The position numbers were made by a program, and so were the translations under genes. Under the pieces are notes generated by a model. The model saw only the letters and a list, made by a program, of their open reading frames with translations, had not been told where the DNA came from and ran no database searches. Below are positions 7,258-12,822 of a stretch of 12,822 nucleotides of DNA, piece after piece; the stretch's first letter is position 1; each line of letters starts with the position of its first letter. The stretch spans positions 1 to 12,822 of the forward strand of contig DCWO01000058.1 in the NCBI GenBank assembly GCA_002328865.1. Direction: 5' to 3'. This stretch comes from Dehalococcoidia bacterium UBA2160. GTDB lineage: Bacteria; Chloroflexota; Dehalococcoidia; Lucifugimonadales; UBA1123.

Positions 7258-7291
7258 GTCTGTGCCTCACCGGGCGCCCACGTAACTGATT

Positions 7292-7393
7292 CTACCTCAG
7301 AGCTTGGCGTTCGTCCTCCAAGGTCCGGTCGATGTCGTCACCGGTGCGACCCGGTGAGACGAACCTGCATCGAAGGGAGATCGCCACGTTCAC
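7292..7393 (-). pseudogene. Degraded fragment of the 3' end of a hemL-like gene
   Basis: Read on the minus strand, the last 24 codons (7363-7292) encode FVSPGRTGD then DIDRTLEDERQALR and a TAG stop. The intact HemL nearby ends FVSSAHTDE then DIDRTIEAARQALS and stop, giving 14 identical residues of 23. At DNA level 7322-7364 matches 8296-8338 at about 34 of 43 positions, including 15 identical bases at 7322-7336. Upstream the match continues weakly to about 7393 (VNVAIS, FDAG), with frame disruptions near 7364 and 7374, so it is not translatable as a gene. It lies directly downstream of the PPDK-regulator gene, so that gene is bracketed by the true hemL end and this fossil, in the same orientation. 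It reads as the remnant of a second, diverged hemL copy. Confidence 0.78.
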
Positions 7394-7406
7394 CTGCCGC
7401 TTTCTA

Positions 7407-8237
7407 TCAGGCCGGGTCCCGCGCTGCCTGTCTTTTGATGGCAACGATCTCGGATGTGATCTCTTCTATCGGCTTGTTCGTTACGTCAATCAGAGGCCAA
7501 CCGCCATCGATCTGGCAAACCCTACGTGCGTAGACTAATTCGCGACGGACCGATTCCAGGTCGGCGTACTCCCCCAAGTATCCTCCCAGATGTTCGTTGC
7601 GGCTGCGGCGCAAGGTTGCGAGGTGTCGTGGATTGGTCGTGAGACCGATGACCGTCCCCGCTGGCAACTCGAACAGGACCGGTGGAATGGGAATGCCCGG
7701 CACAATGGGTACATTGCCGACCATCCAATATTGGAACGCGAGATATACGCTGCATGGGGTCTTGAACGTGCGAGAGACTCCTACCAGCACAATGTCAGCT
7801 CCGGACAGCTCCTCGCTTCGCAGACCATCGTCATGACGAAGGGCGTATTCCAGAGCATCCATACGCAGGAAATACCCCTTGTCGAGTTCGCGCAATAAGC
7901 CCGGTGTTTCGGCCGGTGATGTCCCAAGTTCGTCCCCAAGCCGCGCAAGAAGATGTCCCATGACATCGATAGTTGTGACGTTATGCACGCGGCCGATTTC
8001 CAAGATGGCATCGCGTAATCGCTGTGACACAATTGTATGAACGACTATTGCTTTCGCATCAGCCGCAACTTTGATAATTCCTTCAAGCTGCTCCATCGTA
8101 CGTGTTTCCGGGAAGCGCTCGACTTGGATAGCGGCGTGCGGAAACTGTACGAGCGCAGACCGGATGACCTGCTCGACGGTGAGGCCGGTCCCGTCGGAAA
8201 CCGCGAATACTCGCCGTTTTTCACCTTGTTCGAGCAC
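7407..8237 (-). CDS. PPDK / PEP synthase regulatory protein (kinase-pyrophosphorylase, DUF299 family)
   Basis: Members of this family switch pyruvate,phosphate dikinase or PEP synthase off by ADP-dependent phosphorylation of an active-site threonine, and on again by Pi-dependent dephosphorylation, so they set flux at the pyruvate/PEP node. The 276 residues fit the family. The N-terminal FAVSDGTGLT (11-20) and the P-loop GVSRTFKTP (153-161), followed by NVPIVPGIPIPP (175-186) and the GLTTNP segment (198-203), are diagnostic. The P-loop usually reads GVSRTSKTP; here Phe replaces the second Ser. The GTG start at 8237 has GGAG 7 nt upstream. It begins 28 nt after hemL stops, so the two probably share a transcript. 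Which dikinase it controls cannot be told, as neither target gene is in the window. Confidence 0.93.
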   Translation of the reverse strand: MLEQGEKRRVFAVSDGTGLTVEQVIRSALVQFPHAAIQVERFPETRTMEQLEGIIKVAADAKAIVVHTIVSQRLRDAILEIGRVHNVTTIDVMGHLLARLGDELGTSPAETPGLLRELDKGYFLRMDALEYALRHDDGLRSEELSGADIVLVGVSRTFKTPCSVYLAFQYWMVGNVPIVPGIPIPPVLFELPAGTVIGLTTNPRHLATLRRSRNEHLGGYLGEYADLESVRRELVYARRVCQIDGGWPLIDVTNKPIEEITSEIVAIKRQAARDPA

Positions 8238-8265
8238 TATCCGTCTCCGGTCTTTCGACGCCCGA

Positions 8266-9543
8266 TCAGCTCAGGGCTTGGCGGGCCGCCTCGATGGTCC
8301 GGTCGATGTCTTCGTCCGTGTGCGCGGATGAGACGAACCACGCCTCGAACGGGGACGGCGGCGGGTAGACCCCCTGGTCGATCATGCGGTGGAAGAACCG
8401 CGTGAAGCCGTCTTTGTCGGACTGGGACACCGACGACCAGCCGTTCACCGGTCCGGCGTTGAAGAACATCGTCAGTATCGACCCGACCCTGTTGACCGTC
8501 AGCGGAGTCTCGGCCTCGGCGAAGGCGGCAGTGAGCCCAGCCTCCAGGCGAGCCGCCTTGGACTCGAGATCGTCGTAGAAGCCCGGCGCCGACAACCGGC
8601 GGAGTGTCGTGATGCCAGCGGCCATGGCCACGGGATTTCCCGAGAGGGTTCCGGCCTGGTACATCGGTCCCAGCGGTGAAACCACGTTCATGATGTCAGC
8701 TCGGCCACCGTACGCGCCCACTGGCAGTCCGCCGCCGATTATTTTGCCGAGGCAAGTCAGATCGGGCGCAACACCGTAGCGCTCTTGGGCGCCGCCGAGG
8801 GCGACCCTGAATCCCGTTATCACCTCGTCGAAGATGAGCAATGCGCCAGCCTGGGTGGTCAGATTTCGGAGGCCTTCCAGGAAACCCGGATCGGGCGGAA
8901 CCACGCCCATGTTCCCGGCGACCGGCTCAGCGATGACGCAGGCGATCTCTCCGGGGTAAGCGTCCAAGTGAACCTTGATCGAGTCGAGGTCGTTGAACTG
9001 GGCGATGAGCGTGTCCTCGGCGAAGGAACCGGTCACGCCCGCGCTGTCGGGGACCCCGTGGGCCAGCGCGCCTGAGCCGGCAGCCACCAAGAGTGCGTCG
9101 GCATGGCCGTGGTAGCCGCCCTCGAATTTCACGATTTTATCACGGCCGGTGAAAGCCCTGGCCAGCCGCAACGCACTCATTCCCGCTTCGGTGCCAGAGC
9201 TCACGAACCGGATGAGGTCGATCGACGGGTATGCGTCGAGCACCAGAGACGCCATCTCGGATTCGGCTTGAGTCGGCGCGCCGAAGCTCGTCCCGCTCTG
9301 GGCGACCTCTGTCACGGCGTTGATGACCTCGTCGTCGGCATGGCCCAATATCATCGGCCCCCAGGAGCCGACGTAGTCGATGTACTCGTTGCCGTCCACG
9401 TCCCAAACGTGTGAGCCTTTGCCGCGAGCGAAGAAGATCGGCGTGCCGCCGACCGCGCCCCAGGATCGAGCAGGGCTGTTTACGCCCCCTGGAATCAGCT
9501 CTTTGGCTTCGTCGTAAAGCTGCTCTGAGCGTTGACGGTTCAA
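8266..9543 (-). CDS. hemL: Glutamate-1-semialdehyde 2,1-aminomutase
   Basis: HemL is a PLP-dependent cytoplasmic enzyme converting glutamate-1-semialdehyde to 5-aminolevulinate, the C5-pathway precursor of haem, cobamides and other tetrapyrroles. From the TTG at 9543 it has 425 residues (E. coli 426). Visible motifs are ELIPGGVNSPARSW (15-28), IDYVGSWGPMILGH (55-68), SSGTEAGMSALRLARAFTGR (115-134), GGYHGHADALLVAAGSGA (142-159), the PLP-aspartate region IFDEVITGFR (237-246), the lysine Schiff base Lys267 in CLGKIIGGGLPVGA, and YQAGTLSGNP (295-304). The frame stays open far upstream, but that part is antisense to the neighbouring gene. I chose TTG 9543 because GAGGTGA lies 5 nt before it, the N-terminal length fits, and the in-frame ATG ATG upstream overlaps a -10 element. 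It likely heads an operon with the DUF299 gene. Confidence 0.95.
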   Translation of the reverse strand: MNRQRSEQLYDEAKELIPGGVNSPARSWGAVGGTPIFFARGKGSHVWDVDGNEYIDYVGSWGPMILGHADDEVINAVTEVAQSGTSFGAPTQAESEMASLVLDAYPSIDLIRFVSSGTEAGMSALRLARAFTGRDKIVKFEGGYHGHADALLVAAGSGALAHGVPDSAGVTGSFAEDTLIAQFNDLDSIKVHLDAYPGEIACVIAEPVAGNMGVVPPDPGFLEGLRNLTTQAGALLIFDEVITGFRVALGGAQERYGVAPDLTCLGKIIGGGLPVGAYGGRADIMNVVSPLGPMYQAGTLSGNPVAMAAGITTLRRLSAPGFYDDLESKAARLEAGLTAAFAEAETPLTVNRVGSILTMFFNAGPVNGWSSVSQSDKDGFTRFFHRMIDQGVYPPPSPFEAWFVSSAHTDEDIDRTIEAARQALS

Positions 9544-9583
9544 CGTGTTCACCTCGTTATTGATTGCCTGTGAGTCGCGCCAC

Positions 9584-9592
9584 ATCATAGCA
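9584..9592 (-). promoter_or_regulatory. Extended -10 promoter element of hemL
   Basis: The minus strand reads TGCTATGAT: a TGn extension plus TATGAT, five of six to TATAAT. Transcription would start near 9577, leaving about 34 nt of leader that contains the GAGGTGA Shine-Dalgarno of the TTG start. The -35 region is poor and is covered by the adjacent inverted repeat. Confidence 0.5.
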
Positions 9593-9618
9593 TCAGGGCG
9601 AGCGTGACGCGACCCTGA
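9593..9618. promoter_or_regulatory. Operator-like inverted repeat between divergent promoters
   Basis: Outer arms TCAGGG (9593-9598) and CCCTGA (9613-9618) are perfect complements. Inside them a second nested pair, GCGT (9602-9605) and ACGC (9607-9610), shares nearly the same centre at G9606. The site fills the gap between the hemL extended -10 and the -35 of the opposing promoter, covering where the hemL -35 would be. That is the position expected of an operator controlling one or both genes. No regulator gene is adjacent. Confidence 0.45.
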
Positions 9619-9620
9619 GA

Positions 9621-9649
9621 TTGCCTGCCAGTTCGGCCCGTAGTACACT
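9621..9649 (+). promoter_or_regulatory. Candidate sigma-70-type promoter of the enolase-superfamily gene
   Basis: TTGCCT (9621-9626) and TACACT (9644-9649) are separated by 17 nt. The predicted start is near 9656, giving a leader of about 26 nt with GGAG 10 nt before the GTG start at 9682. Confidence 0.5.
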
Positions 9650-9681
9650 CCGCCGTAGCCAACACACGGAGAAAGTGCATC

Positions 9682-10821
9682 GTGAAGATCACCGGATTGA
9701 AGACCCACATATTCTCGTCGCAACATCGCAACGCAAAGCGAAACTGGCTGATCATCAGGCTGCAAACCGACGAAGGAATCGAAGGCCTGGGCGAATCCTC
9801 CATGCTCGGGTACGACCCGCTGGTTGCTCAACTCCTGCAGGACATGGCAGAGTCGTATTTGATCGGCAAGGACCCGATGGCCCATGAGCTCCATTGGATG
9901 CGTCTGCACCAGGACAACAACGGGCGGGGCGGGCGGATGTTTTCGACGGCGCTCTCCGGGATCGACCTGGCGCTTTGGGACCTGCGGGGCAAAGCGCTCG
10001 GCGTACCCGTCTACTCGCTGCTCGGCGGCCCGATGCGGGAGCGGATCCGAGTGTATGCCAACGGCTGGTACACCAATCCGGGCACACCGGAGCAAAACGC
10101 GGAGGAGGCGAAACGCGTCGTGGCGATGGGCTACACCGCCATGAAGTTCGACCCATTCGGCCAGCACAACTACTACACGATCACCCCGGAGGAGGCGCAA
10201 CTGGCCGAGGACCGCGTCGCGGCCGTCAGAGAGGCCGTTGGACCCAACGTCGATATCCTGGTCGAGGTTCACGCCAAGTTCAACGTCTACACCGCGATAC
10301 ACCTCGGGAAGCGCCTGCAGCAGTACCGGCCGTTCTGGTTCGAGGAGCCGGTGTCCGAAGAGAACGTGTCCGAAATGGCCCAGGTCCGAGACCAGGTCAA
10401 CATACCCATCGCGACGGGGGAGCGCCTGTACCTGAAGTTCCCGTTCTTCGAGCTCGTTAAGGCGGACGCGGTCGACATCCTGCAACCCGACATCTGCAAC
10501 GCCGGCGGACTCACGGAACTCAAGAAGATAGCGGCAATCGCCGAACCCAGGCACGTGATGATGGCGCCTCACAACACCAACGCCGCGGTCGGAACCGTCG
10601 CCAGCTTCCACCTCGACGTCGCGATGCCAAACTTCTTGATCCAGGAGTACCACGCCGAGTTCTACGAGCCGCACTACTTCGAGGTTTTCGACGGACTCCC
10701 GAGGCAAAAGGACGGCTATGTAGACCTCCCAACCGGGCCGGGACTAGGGTTGACGTTCAACGAGAAAGTGGCTGACGCCCACCCGTACGTACCGCTCCGA
10801 CGCGGCAAGAGGGGGATCTAA
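9682..10821 (+). CDS. Mandelate racemase/muconate lactonizing (enolase superfamily) enzyme, galactonate-dehydratase-like
   Basis: Members abstract a proton alpha to a carboxylate using a Mg2+-stabilised enolate; DgoD-like members dehydrate acid sugars such as D-galactonate. The 379 residues contain the N-terminal capping domain (MKITGLKTHIF, WLIIRLQTDEGIEGLGE), ALSGIDLALWDLRGKALGVP (90-109), then the barrel with Lys155 in MKFDPF. Metal and base positions follow: E-V-H at 195-197, FEEP (220-223), GER (246-248), QPDICNAGG (268-276) and APH with His297. The first metal ligand is Glu195 where DgoD has Asp (D-F-H), while His197 matches the DgoD base. The C-terminal GPGLGL motif is typical. The GTG start at 9682 fits the family N-terminus. 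An SDR remnant directly downstream suggests a former catabolic unit. The substrate cannot be assigned from sequence alone. Confidence 0.9.
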   Translation: MKITGLKTHIFSSQHRNAKRNWLIIRLQTDEGIEGLGESSMLGYDPLVAQLLQDMAESYLIGKDPMAHELHWMRLHQDNNGRGGRMFSTALSGIDLALWDLRGKALGVPVYSLLGGPMRERIRVYANGWYTNPGTPEQNAEEAKRVVAMGYTAMKFDPFGQHNYYTITPEEAQLAEDRVAAVREAVGPNVDILVEVHAKFNVYTAIHLGKRLQQYRPFWFEEPVSEENVSEMAQVRDQVNIPIATGERLYLKFPFFELVKADAVDILQPDICNAGGLTELKKIAAIAEPRHVMMAPHNTNAAVGTVASFHLDVAMPNFLIQEYHAEFYEPHYFEVFDGLPRQKDGYVDLPTGPGLGLTFNEKVADAHPYVPLRRGKRGI

Positions 10822-10825
10822 CCTC

Positions 10826-10964
10826 GTACAGAATTTCGCTGGCAAGACTGCGGTGATCACGGGCGCAGCCAGGCAAACTCTACTTGCTGCCCCACGCAGA
10901 CCGAGGCGCTGCCGTGTTGAAACGTGCCCAGGAAGTAGTCGCCGAAACCATTCCGAAACGCTAA
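10826..10964 (+). pseudogene. Short-chain dehydrogenase/reductase (SDR) remnant with large internal deletion
   Basis: Five bases after the stop of the enolase-superfamily gene, 10829-10870 encode QNFAGKTAVITGAA, the classic first strand and start of the TGxxxGxG cofactor loop of an SDR. The codon where ATG would be expected is GTA. From 10872, one base out of frame, the sequence reads GKLYLLPHADRGAAVLKRA and on to a TAA at 10962-10964. This resembles the C-terminal end of many SDRs (an 'F/LYxLxHP' strand followed by a basic-acidic helix). The roughly 200 or more residues between, including the Ser-Tyr-Lys catalytic site, are absent. The join is at about 10870-10872. The N-terminal match is strong; the C-terminal match is my reading from family knowledge. 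It probably once formed an operon with the preceding dehydratase. Confidence 0.72.
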
Positions 10965-11015
10965 AAGAGATGAAACAGGCCAAATCCGTTCGCGACGCCG
11001 TGAAAGTGATCTGCG

Positions 11016-11555
11016 ATGACGAACATAGCCCTGGGTGACGGCTGGGAGCTCCGGCCCTGGCGATCAAGCGACGTGCAGGCCCTCGTGAAGTATGCGAACA
11101 ACCGGAACATTTGGCGTAATTTGCGGGACGGGTTCCCATACCCGTATACGTTGGATGATGCGCGAACCTTCACCGAACGCGTCGCCGTCGAGTCACCCGT
11201 GACATCGTTTGCGATTGCATCGGCATCGGAACCCGTCGGGGGCATTTCGGTTCAGCGGCAAGGGGACGTGGCCAGGCGATCCGCGGAGATCGGGTACTGG
11301 CTAGGCGAGCCATTCTGGGGCCAAGGCATCGCCACGAAAGCAACGCTGGCGATCGTCGAGTATGCGTTCGCACGGTTCGACCTGGTGCGACTCCACGCCG
11401 GCGTATTCGAGTGGAACCCGGCGTCGGCTCGCGTCCTGGAAAAGACCGGGTTCACGTTGGAGAGCCGCGAACGCAAATCGGTCACCAAAGACGGCCAGAC
11501 CGTCGACGCGCTCGTGTACGCTTTGATACGCGACGAGGGGCACGAGGACAGATGA
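11016..11555 (+). CDS. GNAT family N-acetyltransferase, RimJ/RimL-like
   Basis: This 179-residue cytoplasmic acetyltransferase of the Acetyltransf_3 type moves an acetyl group from acetyl-CoA to a protein N-terminus or small amine. It opens with LRPWRSSDVQAL (12-23), the usual first strand and helix of RimJ/RimL proteins. The acetyl-CoA site is in IGYWLGEPFWGQGIATKA (92-109), where the pyrophosphate loop is Q-G-I-A-T. The conserved C-terminal FEWNPASARVLEKTGF (131-146) follows. An in-frame stop lies three codons upstream of the ATG at 11016, so the start is well bounded, though its ribosome-binding site is weak. Its stop overlaps the protease ATG by 4 nt (ATGA). The substrate is unknown; the family also includes antibiotic-modifying enzymes but nothing here points to that. 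Confidence 0.92.
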   Translation: MTNIALGDGWELRPWRSSDVQALVKYANNRNIWRNLRDGFPYPYTLDDARTFTERVAVESPVTSFAIASASEPVGGISVQRQGDVARRSAEIGYWLGEPFWGQGIATKATLAIVEYAFARFDLVRLHAGVFEWNPASARVLEKTGFTLESRERKSVTKDGQTVDALVYALIRDEGHEDR

Positions 11556-12496
11556 CCTCATCGCGCCGGCGGCGGCCAAAGGGGCACGCTGCTCGAAATG
11601 GATCAGCAACACTCGTATCGATGCCACGAACGTCGTCGGCCATAACGTCTCGACTCCTAGCGGTTCTCGCCAGCATCACCGCCTTGGTGTGGTCCTGGGC
11701 GTGCGGTGACTCGACTCCGCCTCCGGGACCGCCGAACATCGAGGCGACCGTCGAGGCGAAAGTGGAGCAGATCCTGGCAGAGCGTGTCGACGAGCTGCTG
11801 AAGACGCCGAGTCCGACACCAATTCCGTCGCCGATACCGGCGCCCAGCCCCACGCCCGTCGTCGTCGAGCCGACGCCGACTCCTGAACCGACTTTCACCC
11901 CGACACCGACGGTGCCCGACATGGTGTCAACGGCCGTACGGTCTGTCGTCGCGATCAAAACGCCGGCTGGGACGGGTTCCGGTTTCTTCGTCGATCAGGG
12001 ATTGATCCTGACAAATGCGCACGTCGTCGGGAAGTTTCATAAAGCGACAATCGCTGTGGATCGTGGCGAGATCAAGATCAGCGTGACCGGAGACGTGATC
12101 GGAATCGACGAGAAAGCCGACTTGGCGTTGGTGTCGGTCGGGCCCGACTTCGATCGTCCTGCCTTAGCTTTCGGCGATTATGACTCGACCAACTTGGCGG
12201 ACGAGGTCATCGTCATCGGGTTTCCGCTGAGCGACGTTCTCGGCGACGCGGTGAACGTAACCAAAGGCATCGCATCGTCAAAGAGGACGTACAATGGACT
12301 CGAATACTTGCAGACCGACGCCGCCGCCAACCCAGGCAACAGCGGCGGACCGCTGCTGAACACCAAGGGCGACGTAGTCGGAATAATGACTCTGCGCGTA
12401 ACGTTCAACGAAACCGGAGTGCTGACCGAGGGGACGGCGCTGGCGCTATCGGTAGACGGCATCAAATCGCGCCTGCCGGCGTTGCGCGGGGAGTGA
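11552..12496 (+). CDS. Membrane- or lipid-anchored trypsin-like (HtrA/DegP-type) serine protease
   Basis: This is an exported S1C-like protease of 314 residues. A basic N-terminus is followed by a hydrophobic segment (about 34-49) ending SWAC, a possible lipobox with Cys51. Next come a short charged helix (IEATVEAKVEQILAERVDEL region, 63-83) and a Pro/Thr/Ser-rich linker (about 85-122). The protease domain carries the triad His157 (LTNAHVV), Asp190 (KADLALV) and Ser264 (NPGNSGGPL). There is no PDZ domain; the protein ends about 50 residues after the Ser motif. The ATG at 11552 overlaps the GNAT stop and has GAGG 4 nt upstream, suggesting translational coupling. A second ATG at 11621 would give a more typical signal-peptide length but has no ribosome-binding site. 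A role in envelope protein quality control is likely but inferred. Confidence 0.92.
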   Translation: MTSSRRRRPKGHAARNGSATLVSMPRTSSAITSRLLAVLASITALVWSWACGDSTPPPGPPNIEATVEAKVEQILAERVDELLKTPSPTPIPSPIPAPSPTPVVVEPTPTPEPTFTPTPTVPDMVSTAVRSVVAIKTPAGTGSGFFVDQGLILTNAHVVGKFHKATIAVDRGEIKISVTGDVIGIDEKADLALVSVGPDFDRPALAFGDYDSTNLADEVIVIGFPLSDVLGDAVNVTKGIASSKRTYNGLEYLQTDAAANPGNSGGPLLNTKGDVVGIMTLRVTFNETGVLTEGTALALSVDGIKSRLPALRGE

Positions 12497-12558
12497 GGAT
12501 TGACGTCGGTTGCGGTGCCTCTGCGTGCGCTTCCGATCGGTTGATGGGGGAGGACGAC

Positions 12559-12822
12559 GTGACACTGGAGGAGAACAAGTCTGTGGTAAGGCGGTATTAC
12601 GAAGAGGTGCATGGAGGTGCCATCGACGTTCTGGAGCAATTCGTCGATTCCGATTGTATGCTCCACGGTTGGGGATCGGAGCGTCGGGTCACGCTGGCTG
12701 AAGCTCGCCAAGAACTAATCGGTCAGCGAACCGGCTTCCCTGATTGGAAGATTGAGGTCCACAAACTCGTCGCCGAGGGCGACATCGTGGCGTCCGACCT
12801 GACCATAACCGGAACGCATCTT
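12559..12822 (+). CDS. SnoaL-like / ester cyclase (NTF2-like fold) protein, N-terminal part
   Basis: Eighty-eight codons are visible before the window ends. The sequence (TLEENKSVVRRYYEEVHGG..., DVLEQFVDSDCMLHGWG, FPDWKIEVHKLVAEGDIVAS, TITGTH) follows the standard layout of SnoaL-like proteins: an opening helix with ENKxxVRRxYEEV, a 'V...D...H' strand, then FPDxxxxVxxLxAEGDxVxxxxTxxGTH. Family members are often annotated as ester cyclases or polyketide cyclases, but most have no proven reaction. The GTG at 12559 is preferred over the ATG at 12544, because GGGGGAGG ends 5 nt before the GTG and the homology starts there. It follows the protease gene by 62 nt on the same strand. Function remains open. 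Confidence 0.85.
   Translation, partial: MTLEENKSVVRRYYEEVHGGAIDVLEQFVDSDCMLHGWGSERRVTLAEARQELIGQRTGFPDWKIEVHKLVAEGDIVASDLTITGTHL

Noticed and set aside
8266..10707. An 813-codon open frame on the minus strand, apparently hemL with a long N-terminal extension
   Set aside because: Everything upstream of about 9590 is antisense to the enolase-superfamily gene and has no domain. HemL is complete from 9543, with its own ribosome-binding site and promoter.
10970..11038. A 22-codon open frame (MKQAKSVRDAV...) just before and overlapping the GNAT start
   Set aside because: It has no proper ribosome-binding site, overlaps the GNAT start in another frame and lacks features of a leader peptide.
1..12822. 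CRISPR arrays, insertion sequences, phage or defence genes, integrases
   Set aside because: No regularly spaced repeats, transposase or integrase motifs, or terminal inverted repeats were seen on either strand.

Overview
The window looks like a chromosomal segment of a GC-rich, free-living bacterium, most plausibly a member of the Chloroflexota (Dehalococcoidia/SAR202-like). This is inferred from gene content. The secreted or lipid-anchored serine protease has a short charged helix of the 'IEATVEAKVEQIL' kind followed by a proline/threonine-rich linker, a style common in that phylum. A mandelate racemase/enolase-superfamily dehydratase sits next to a short-chain dehydrogenase remnant and a SnoaL-like protein. 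Starts are often GTG or TTG with strong Shine-Dalgarno sequences. No marker gene here fixes the taxonomy.

Layout. Bases 1-1519 (minus) hold an ABC-2 type exporter: an ATPase followed 5 nt later by a permease cut by the window edge. Bases 1592-3184 (minus) are groEL without groES. Bases 3363-4514 (minus) are ada, a bifunctional alkylation-damage sensor and repair protein. tRNA-Leu(UAG) lies at 4700-4781 (plus), and lepA (elongation factor 4) at 4941-6776 (plus). Bases 6887-7393 (minus) are a decay zone: a frameshifted aspartyl-protease-like gene, then a degraded copy of the 3' end of hemL. Bases 7407-9543 (minus) carry hemL and, 28 nt downstream, a PPDK/PEP-synthase regulatory protein. Diverging from hemL is the enolase-superfamily gene at 9682-10821 (plus). 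Behind it lies an internally deleted short-chain dehydrogenase remnant at 10826-10964. A GNAT acetyltransferase and a trypsin-like protease overlap by 4 nt (11016-12496), and the start of a SnoaL-like gene runs off the end (12559-12822).

How the genes relate. Most are housekeeping functions: chaperone, translation, tetrapyrrole synthesis, DNA repair and control of the pyruvate/PEP node. Around 9.5-11 kb the theme turns to catabolism of acid sugars or related carboxylates, but the partner dehydrogenase is broken. The hemL/dehydratase intergenic region contains back-to-back promoter candidates separated by an inverted repeat and is the best regulatory candidate.

I found no CRISPR array, insertion sequence, phage gene or defence system. 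The unusual material is genomic fossils: three degraded genes, two of them too short or broken for normal gene calling, plus the divergent operator-like site. I do not see a complete new biological system here.
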